The position numbers and the translations under genes were made by a program. 64,000 bases of DNA from Hormiphora californensis (lineage: Eukaryota > Ctenophora > Tentaculata > Cydippida > Pleurobrachiidae). Positions 17,691 to 64,000 of the stretch are shown here, piece after piece. The notes beneath the pieces are model-generated. The model saw nothing but the letters and a program-made list of their open reading frames with translations, was not told the origin of the DNA and made no database searches. Location of the stretch: NCBI GenBank assembly GCA_020137815.1, contig CM035359.1, forward strand, positions 6,214,179 to 6,278,178. The letters are read 5' to 3'. Positions within the stretch are counted from its first letter, which is position 1. Every line of letters starts with the position of its first letter.

Positions 17691-18599
17691 TCAGCCGGTT
17701 GGGTCCAATTCAGGCATCTCCTCTCCAGGTGTCGGTGTCTTGGTGCAGCCCTTTACAACCCTAGTGATAATGGCCGCAATAAATGGGAATGAAGAGACTC
17801 CAGCAATACCAAACGTTTCCAAGTCCACATCAGCATACTCAAGTCCGATCACTGAAAATGGAACAATTTTCACATTGAATTCAGACATATAATCAGTGTT
17901 CAGATATGTATAATCAGTGTTATATTATTTAGCCCATGGAAACTGTGTTTTCATCACCATACGAAATTTATAGATCTTTTGGGATTCCAGTGACTTACAT
18001 AATGCTATACTGAAAATTAGAGCCCCAGCGAGGATAGCAAAATCTACTCCATTCTTCTTCCAAAAGTTATCCCATCTTGTGTAGGTGTAGTCCACTTTCA
18101 CACCTTAAAAAAGGATCCGAATTGGAAATATTTCAATCATTAAATATTAGGGTGTACCGACAAAATCGATCAGCTATTCTACCTTATTGGGTAAGGCAAA
18201 TAATTTTCATGCCTGATCCGAATTAATATGTTCTGTGACATCTGAGTGACATTATCTCACTCAGAAATGGACTGCCCCTATACTATAATTCTTACCTATC
18301 TGATAGCAGATTGCAGACCTCTCTTCATCGCTAAACTTGCCCTCGTAAAGAAATTCAGAAAGGGTCAATTCAGGGCGATTTAGACAAATTCGGTACAACC
18401 TCTGTTCAGTGTCTGCCTTACAGATGTCCGTATTGTCTTGAAAAAACCTGAAAACGAGTTAAATACCCGTTAAATATAATTTAAAATGACAAACTTACTA
18501 GGGTGTTTGTGTGTGTAGATTGGTAGATTGCCGGGTCCGGCAGTTAATAAGATGCAAGCCCTAATTAATCGTTCCTCTACTCTGCCTTACCAGCTATAC

Positions 18600-18652
<53 letters not shown>

Positions 18653-21600
18653 GTTCCAATTTGACCCAGTTTAACACTCATCAACAGGTAATCATACACA
18701 CTCTCTCTTGTTAACGTCGTGCAACTCTCTACTAATCGATTACTAAAGTACTTATTACATCCGGTGTTGCAGGTGGAGTGTGTGTTAAATAGCAGACTTT
18801 AGAACCGTTTAGAATAGGGTGCGACATACGTGAAATATGTTCCTTATCTATACTTCATGTCAAACCGTACCTATTGAGTTTAACATCACACTCCGAATTG
18901 AACCCGTGACGGAGTAATAGAGTGTTGAACCCCCGGAAATAGTTGTCACCGGTTTTCTCTTGGTAACTTGGGAGCAACGGACTCACATCTGGGGGAGGTA
19001 TATTGTTAGATGATGTTCATTGTTCACAAAGGGCTTATAAAATCAAGATCAGGTATAATCAGTACCACCACCTAGAAGGATGGTAAAGTCCGAAAAACGT
19101 TGAATGTTGATGAGTAGTTGTCACGAAGGCACGGCTACCCATTTTACCCAAAGTTACTATTGCACTATATTTTACAATCTCCATCCGTCTCTTGGTCTTT
19201 GGTCTATTGGATACAATAGACCAATTGGAACACCCTAGGACATTTATTGGAGAAATTTGCCTCGCGACCGGTGACAGAGAGGCCATATTGACATAGTAAC
19301 TTTTTTAGTAAAATCGATCAAGTGCCTGAAAAATAGCACCCTATGTTTGACCCCTAAAACTCAATTTATCGACTATCCACAGTTGTAGGGAGTAACTTTG
19401 GACCAATTGGAGCAAGCTAGACTGAAAAAGTGAAAGAAATTGATTGGAAAAAGTGCTAGCAATGAGATTGCTGCATTGTCAAACTTTTCGACCTGGGAGT
19501 TACACTTAGTGGCACTTGCAGGCTCGTGCACTAAAGTACAAGAATCTGCCTCGACCTGTGGTCTCGGATCATTATTGTTGCACTTATAACACTCGACCTT
19601 CGGTCTGGTGTTATAAGTTTTCAGGTACAACTTATAGGCATAATATAATCCTACAATACAGAACCGGGAGAGTGCATCATTATTGGTGATGTACGTACCA
19701 TATTGTTCCATCTCGATAGTCTCATGATCCGCTCCAACCATTCTCTGTTTAGTGGGTACAATCCCAGAGGAGATGTCGGTGTATTTGTAGACCTGGGTGG
19801 GAACAAACCTTTAGAGTTTAGCTGTTCAACTCAAGTATCACTCATTCTTACCTGTGTGTCCTTGTTTTCCACGCCGAACGACAGGGTTACATTACACTCT
19901 CTTGATTTCAAAATGAGGCCAACCTAAATAACAATATTATGTAGATCTGTTATTGTCTTAACCAACTTGCAACCCACTCGGTTTAGTAAAAGTGGGTACA
20001 ATTGATTCTCACCCTTGCCAAAAGTTGGATTAGATACTGTCGATCCAATCCCGAGGCTCCGTTAACAAAACATTTCCCCTCCAAATCCCGGGTCCACCAT
20101 ACTTTAACTGTATCAGCATTCTCCTGTGTGTAATGAGAGATTTATATTGCTTGTGCCCTGATTTACTTTTGGGGAAGAGAGAGAAAGCCAATGCATGATA
20201 ATTCTAGAATATGGATAACGGGGCTGTTCCCCTGTTTTGTGACAACCGATATAACACTCGAGTTGCATGGATCATTTTGGACTCCAGACCTGGTAAGAGA
20301 GAATAAGAGAGCACGCATCACCGGTTGGGATAAGGGCTGTCTTTTCTACCAGCAGTTTAGAAATCTCAGAAACGAAATGGATTGTAGCATCACAACCATC
20401 ATCTTTTGTCACCCTGGAAGTGGGATTGGCTTTGGAGTTGCCTAGCTAGACTATGTTTCGTGCGCCCCGCTCGCGAAACAAATGTAAAGAAGGGTTTGAA
20501 CATAACAACTTTGGAGCTTTTAATTAACAAATACATATATCTGGATTTATAGCTTCCCCCATAAGACTGGCCCATGCCAACCAATGCAGTTGGTAACGAA
20601 TTTACCCCTCCCTTGCTACTAAGGTCGCGAGGGTTTATTTTGTAACCGCCCAGTACCCCACAAACCTGACATGGAGCCGGTGTTTTCCTATTGTTAACCC
20701 ATCCCCTGGATAACCGCTATCATCTAAAGGCGTTATCATCATTAGCTTTCCTTCCGTATCGTAATACTCGACTCCTTCAAGCAATGGTATTGGCCGGGCT
20801 TCTGGAACTGTTTCGTCTGATGTGTAGTACAACCTGTAGAATTGTTGTAGAGGGTTATTGAAGGAAGATGTGAGTTCCTACCCAACAGGAACCGACCGAA
20901 TCAGGAAATAGTGGTCCCTGATTGGCTGATAACCAGTCACGTGACCTAATTAACGAGTTCTGATTGGTTGTTTACTTGTTTCGGTCAGTTCCTGCTACCC
21001 AATCACCTCTCCCGTACAGAAAGACTTTATATGGACGAGTGATTACTGTGGACTACTATAACTACCCCATCAACCGTGTGTATAGTGTATAGTGTATAGT
21101 ATATACTGTATAGTGTATAGTGTATAGTGTATAGTGTATAGTGTATCGTGTATAGTGTATAGTGTATAGTGTATCGTGTATAGTGTATAGTGTATAGTGT
21201 ATAGTGTATAGTGTATAGTTCATAGTGTATAGTGTATAGTATATAATGTATAGTGTATAGTGTGTAGTGTATAGTGTATTATAGTGTATAGTGTATAGTG
21301 TATAGTGTGTAGTGTGTATTGTGTAGTGTATAGTGTATAGTGTATAGTGTATAGTGTATAGTGTATAGTGTATAGTATATAGTGTATAGTGTATAGTGTA
21401 TAGTGTATAGTGTATAGTGTATAGTGTATACCGAGGACAATAATCTTCTATACAACGGCCCCTCTTTTACCGTGTAAAAGTATTTAATCGACTAAACAGG
21501 TCACTACACGGTTGATCATTGTCCACTACCCTCTCCTCCACAGGATTAACAACAAGGAGAGATTCAGGGATATTGGAGAACTGTCTCTTCATTTCTTCGG

Positions 21601-22126
21601 GTGGTACTACTAGAGATAGCAACTCTGATACAACCTCTAGACCGGGACAACCTGAGAAGGGAAATATATGAAGGTAAATCATGGTCAGTAGGGATATCGG
21701 ATATATTGAGTCGTGGTTGCAGTGGGAAAGTTAAATTTGAGGGAGATAGAGATTGTGTTCGACTTTAGAAGTGGGGTGTTCATGGTGTTGTGTGGATGTT
21801 GAATTGTTGAATTGTTGAATTGTTGAATTGTTGAATTGTTGAATTGTTGAATTGTTGAATTGTTGAATTGTTGAATTGTTGAATTGTTGAATTGTTGAAT
21901 TGTTGAATTGTTGAATTGTTGAATTGTTGAATTGCATCCTACATTGGACATTGTACGGACTCTAGTGCTACTAACTCTAGGTCTACAGTACGTTCCACCA
22001 ATAACATGTCCCCTAAAAATATTATTACCTGGTGCGATGAGTAGTCTCCTGTTGGAAAACTTCAGCAGCTCGTCTCTATCCATCCAGGATACTCCCGACA
22101 GAGGGAGGAAGTGAACTTTAGTATCT
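17691..22126 (-). CDS. Unrecognised multi-exon protein with hydrophobic C-terminus, 5' end not located
   Basis: Exons on the minus strand: 22126-22029, 21651-21471, 20833-20666, probably 20289-20167, 20124-20012, ~19925-19850, ~19795-19693, 18988-18874, ~18450-18299, ~18105-18000 and ~17850-17691 (stop at 17691). Phases agree across 22126 to 20666 and from 19795 to the stop; the joins around 20.0-20.3 kb are unresolved. The 3' part has a Cys-containing region (NTDICKADTEQRLYRICLN), then a Trp-rich turn and two hydrophobic stretches (DFAILAGALIFSIALL and an FPFIAAIIT segment), consistent with membrane insertion near the C-terminus. AATAAA lies about 90 bp past the stop. I recognise no family. 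It could be the downstream part of a gene organised like the neighbouring ankyrin gene. Confidence 0.6.
18601..18648. repeat. (CT)n microsatellite
   Basis: About 24 CT dinucleotides, lying in an intron of the unrecognised gene. Confidence 0.95.
20886..20994 (+). mobile_element. MITE copy 1 with 8-bp target duplication
   Basis: A ~109-bp element with terminal inverted repeats CAGGAACCGACCGAA / TTCGGTCAGTTCCTG. The flanks 20878-20885 and 20995-21002 are both CTACCCAA. Eight-bp duplications are typical of hAT-superfamily insertions. The interior has inverted CCAAT (CTGATTGGCTG), GTCACGTGAC and another ATTGG box. Confidence 0.92.
21079..21431. repeat. 7-bp minisatellite (AGTGTAT)n
   Basis: About 350 bp of a 7-bp unit with minor variants, in the intron between the exons at 20833 and 21471. 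Confidence 0.92.
21795..21936. repeat. 8-bp minisatellite (GAATTGTT)n, ~17 copies
   Basis: Nearly perfect array in the intron between exons 21651 and 22029. Asn/Ser/Gln-rich frames here are translations of the repeat. Confidence 0.93.
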
Positions 22127-22371
22127 CTGGAGAGGAAGGCAATATAATTATACTATGTAGTGATACATAACAACAGTGACTAACAGACCAAGTATAACGA
22201 TTACAACATTCTATTTGACTTGTTGAGTTGAATTGTTCAAACTTTATCAGTTTATTATTATCAGTTTATTAGTTTCATCAACATGAACAGTATTGAATCA
22301 TTCGTTCTGACAGTACAAGAACACAACAAAAATCAGGATTCAAGAACAGCACAATCATTACAAACATGTCC

Positions 22372-34923
<12,552 letters not shown>

Positions 34924-36225
34924 TCCTGCGGCGGTCCCGGTCCCAGGCTCCTTTTTACATTCCACTCATGTCTAGCTCTGTTAAATAGACGTTAAGAATC
35001 ACACGGAAAATCAGGAGTGATACCAGATCATTCAATATAAATCCATCTTAAATAAACTATGACCTCAATTCCTCTGGGATTTTGAGCTCTAACTCACACT
35101 GGGAGGTAGCTAGAGTGGTATGGAGTGTCATAGAGGTGTTTTAGATAGAGACAAAATCCCATAAAACCTCATTTAATAAGCTTTTCTTATCACAGAATGA
35201 AAGATCGAAGCACAATAAGATATGTTTCATATCCCCCTTGAGCCAACATCCAACATAAAACAATAATATCATCCAAATGATGGTAAGCTGAGCAATTGAT
35301 TACGGTAGTGGTGGATTGAAACTGTTTGCATTGACCTAAAGTGGTCATCATAGTAAATACAAAGGAGATATAATGTTGACTGACTAGCCGGGGCCGCGGA
35401 ATGAGACCCCCTTCCGTTTTCTATCGTATCACCTTCAGTCTGAGATGATTCAACGTAGGATTTAGATTTGATGCCCGGGAGACTGGGGGGTGACTGAAGA
35501 TTATTTCGAGGACTCGAAAGCAGAGAGAAAGAAGGGCCGCACCCATTTATCAAACACATAGGGGATATATAATATACTATGTTCTATAATCGCGATAATT
35601 CAGATAGCTCGGATAGCCCGGATAATAAATATTTTCAGGCTTCAGCAAAGTCTGGGGCACGAATCCCGAAAAGATCTGAGTTAACAGAGATTACACATAC
35701 CCACTTTTGTTTAAAGGCCACCCCTTATATTTCTAACAAGCATTGCTAGACTGAGTGTACGTGTGTGTAGCGAGATTTCCTGGTGTCGAATGGGACAAGT
35801 GAGAAGAATTGAGAGACAGAAGGATTTGCAGTGCAATGTCGTTTTTAAAGATTTCGCAAATTTTAAAATTTATTTAAGTTTAAGTTTAAATTTAAGTTTA
35901 CGCACAATTTATCACAAAGTCACACAAATAAGATATAACTTCGTCCCGCTCTTACACCATAGCCCAGCAATGCTTTTAGAAGGTAGAACTCTCAACTCAG
36001 TAGCCCAGAAGAAATGAAACTGAGAAAATGAAGATATTTTACAAATGCTAACGATCGACTGCTAACTTCTGATATACTCAGGCCGGGAATGATTAGTAGT
36101 TAGTACATAGTACGAGACTGGAGAAATTCTGAGGGGACGGAGGTGTGTCCGTCTAATTCCGGGTCTAATCTTGTAATCTTGTAATCTTAATGTCTTCGTA
36201 CAGATGCTGTACCGGTGTCAGTTCC
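34924..36225. other. Intergenic; possible minus-strand exon not confirmed
   Basis: A minus-strand frame at 35269-35559 is rich in Ser, Pro and Gly and is locally GC-rich, which could be a disordered exon. It lacks domain similarity and a convincing acceptor/donor pair. Nothing else is seen. Confidence 0.3.
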
Positions 36226-36736
36226 TCAGGGGAAACTCTAACTGAATGGGATCCCATCAACAGTAAAACTCTAACTGATAATGAACCACAGTGATGGTTC
36301 TTTCTCTGTATTCTCTCTGTAGGCAGTACATCTATGTAATGCCTACAGAGAGAATACAGAGAAAGAACTATAGGGCATGCCCGGGCGGGCTCCCGGACTC
36401 ATTACCGAAGGGACGGATGACCGAATGAAATTCAATCCCCCTTATCTCTTAACCCCTAACCCCTAACCACACCCTAACCCCCACCCTAACCCTAACCCTG
36501 ACCCCTAACCACACCCTAACCCTAACCCTAACCCTAACCGTTACCCTAAAACGTAGCCCTAAAATTCATTCGGTCATCCGTCCCTTCGGTCATGCGTCCG
36601 GACACCTCCCGGGCGTGGGGGCGCACACAGAGAGAATACAGAGAAAGAACCATCACTGTGGTTCATTATCAGTTAGAGTTTTACTGTTGATGGGATCCCA
36701 TTAATGGGATGCCATTCAGTTAGAGTTTCCCCTCAC
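36226..36736. mobile_element. Nested inverted-repeat element enclosing telomere-type repeats
   Basis: Outer inverted repeats (about 36228-36322 and 36625-36735) contain GGGGAAACTCTAACTGAATG and GAACCACAGTGATGG. A second pair (about 36393-36432 and 36556-36600) contains GAAGGGACGGATGACCGAAT. Between the inner pair, 36445-36550 is a (CCCTAA)n-like array with CCCCTAACCA variants. The outer right end abuts the LINE fragment. Confidence 0.8.
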
Positions 36737-37165
36737 AGAGCCTCCCCCTCCCTGGATACAAGAAGTATCCAGTCCAGAATTGAGTTGTTATTTTGTCTGG
36801 TATATCCAGGTACCGAGGGTCTGTCCGGCATCCTCTTCAACCATTCCCCAAGAAGTACTTTGAACGCAGTGAGGTTTTTGGCTGAGTTCACATCACTTGG
36901 GTGAGTGTTCCATAGTTGGGTCGCTCTGGAAGCGAAGGAGTTGTGGAATTTCGTGGCCACCGACGACTGTGTGCTAGTGGGACACGTTGGCACCTCCGCT
37001 CGTAGATTTTAGGCGAGTCCCAAAGTGGACAGCAGTACTGAAGCTTACTGCGTACAAGGCTTTTGTAGATGATTAGCATTGTTCTCTTGGCTCTGGTCTT
37101 AAACGCCCGTAGAACCCACGCACTTATCCGCCTAGCATCAGAGGTCATTTTTCCTAGGGTTGTTC
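36737..37165 (-). pseudogene. LINE (non-LTR retrotransposon) 3' fragment
   Basis: Two minus-strand frames match the end of a LINE reverse transcriptase ORF: a TMLIIYKSLVRSKLQYCCPL segment (about 37148-37010), then, in another frame and after missing sequence, NSFASRATQLWN, AFKVLLGEWLKRMPDRP and a final ILDW. This order is typical of CR1/Jockey-like elements. The frameshift and internal deletion mean it is dead. Confidence 0.8.
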
Positions 37166-38264
37166 TAGGCGGTTGTCACGGTCAGGGGTCGTGACCCTTC
37201 ACATATATGGTTTCGGCGTGGCATTCCTTGTGCCTTCACCTTTCAGCATTGCACAAAATTTTCGTAATTCGTCAAAATTTTTATGAAACAGTTTTTTTTG
37301 AAACGACCGCCGACGACGCGATTATATTGCGCGGCACCGTACCGCGCATTGATAAAAAGGGCGGAGTTGTTATAAACTCGCGCGTTACATTCGTGCCTTA
37401 CTTCGTGCGCGCTTGGCGCCAAAGAGCATTCACACAATGCTCTTCCGTCATAAATTCGACGATTGGCGCCCGCGCCCTCCGTCATGCTGAATGTTGAAAC
37501 CCTTGCTGAGCCAAATCGCTGCGAGGGACAGTGTTATATCAGATCAAGCTCCGCCCTGTCCTGACCGCCCACTGTCAGGTCAATGCTCTGACCACAGTTC
37601 TCGTGCCAATAGGGTCAGGCCAATACTCTGACAGACCGCCCATTTGTTAACGTATTTTAGAAAATAAACAATTATCATTTTGGAATAAAACAAATCAGAA
37701 AGATTATAAATACATTGTGCTGCTGCAGCGGAGCTATTTTACAATAAACAAATGAATTGTTCATAAAATGTCAGGCGACTTAATTCAAATAAGCACATTG
37801 CTAAATGAAAATCGAGATCTGCTAGTTTAGCAAAATAACAAAAATATATACGCACAGCAGATATCAGCTTTTTACACGGAAGTAATTTTGATATCTCCTT
37901 CTGGTGATCAACACACACACACGCCCTCTGTACAACAGTTTAATGGGGAATCTCACACATACACGGGCAGAACTCGGTTAAGGAGAGATTAATTAGTATT
38001 CTGAATAATGAGTTCAGAGCAAGAATTAAATAGGGAAGAAAATCGAAAAATACTGGGTTTGACCGGGAATTGAACCAGGGACCTCCAGAGAGACATGCTC
38101 GGAGCTATAAACCACTAAGCTACCAAACTTTTTACACGTTTTACTTTATAATGAGCCGTCCCTTTTCTAGCTTTTTTGATAAAATAAATCAATATCTACA
38201 TCTCAATTACTATCTGATATAATTGCCAATAATTGTCACTATCAAGCGCCCGTAAAATGTCCCG
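37166..38264. other. Intergenic; a small inverted-repeat module and no gene
   Basis: A palindromic module at 37575-37632 (CTGTCAGGTCAATGCTCTGACC ends, GGTCAGGCCAATACTCTGACAG) is related to the one at 25677. The stretch 37300-37480 is locally rich in CGCG-type dinucleotides. No protein-coding exon is supported. Confidence 0.4.
38055..38128 (-). tRNA. tRNA-like sequence, probably pseudogene or SINE head
   Basis: On the minus strand TAGCTTAGTGGTT (A box) and GGTTCAATTCC (B box) have tRNA spacing, and GTTTGG near the 5' end can pair with CAAAC near the 3' end. The T stem has one mismatch and the anticodon arm pairs poorly; the loop would present TGT. I read it as tRNA-derived, not a confident functional tRNA. 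Confidence 0.45.

Positions 38265-64000
<25,736 letters not shown>

Noticed and set aside
20191-20445. Plus-strand 84-codon frame
   Set aside because: It overlaps minus-strand exon signals and shows no domain or splice support of its own.

Overview
The window is nuclear DNA of an invertebrate animal. Genes are split by GT-AG introns and use the standard code. The products are animal types: LDL-receptor class A (LDLa) G-protein-coupled receptors (GPCRs), a peptidoglycan-recognition protein joined to a sushi domain, thrombospondin type-1 repeats and ankyrin repeats. Short introns, many miniature inverted-repeat elements and long GA/CT microsatellites would fit a sponge or another early-branching marine animal, but this assignment is a guess. 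Exon boundaries were read by hand from splice signals, reading phase and domain continuity.

Layout. 1-1458 (-): six exons of a secreted PGRP-like gene running into a sushi domain and off the left edge. 1.5-17.6 kb: no convincing gene; microsatellites, decayed AT-rich repeats, a 17-bp minisatellite and a homopolymer-ridden stretch that may be poor assembly. 17.7-22.1 kb (-): an unrecognised multi-exon gene with a membrane-anchored C-terminus. 22.4-34.9 kb (-): an ankyrin-repeat gene, apparently with LDLa-GPCR gene A (27.2-32.6 kb, same strand) inside one intron. Gene A is itself broken by a 2,163-bp inverted-repeat transposon with an 8-bp target duplication. 36.2-37.2 kb: a nested inverted-repeat element holding telomere-type repeats, and a LINE fragment. 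38.3-64 kb (-): gene D, a 17-exon LDLa/EGF/7TM receptor running off the right edge. Its introns contain LDLa-GPCR gene B (45.1-48.9 kb, +, one frameshift), a thrombospondin-repeat gene (49.4-50.3 kb, -) and LDLa-GPCR gene C (55.7-58.8 kb, +, intact).

Receptors A, B, C and D are one family. They share LDLa modules next to a rhodopsin-class 7TM most like the LGR/relaxin-receptor group, and a long second extracellular loop with a conserved S-W motif. A and C have no introns in the coding part, B has two near its 5' end, and D is split throughout. Receptors B and C lie antisense inside D. Mobile DNA has shaped the locus heavily: a ~109-bp MITE family carrying CCAAT and GTCACGTGAC motifs, palindromic TA-insertion elements, a giant palindrome with a retroposon in one arm, and tandem duplications that start at exon edges.
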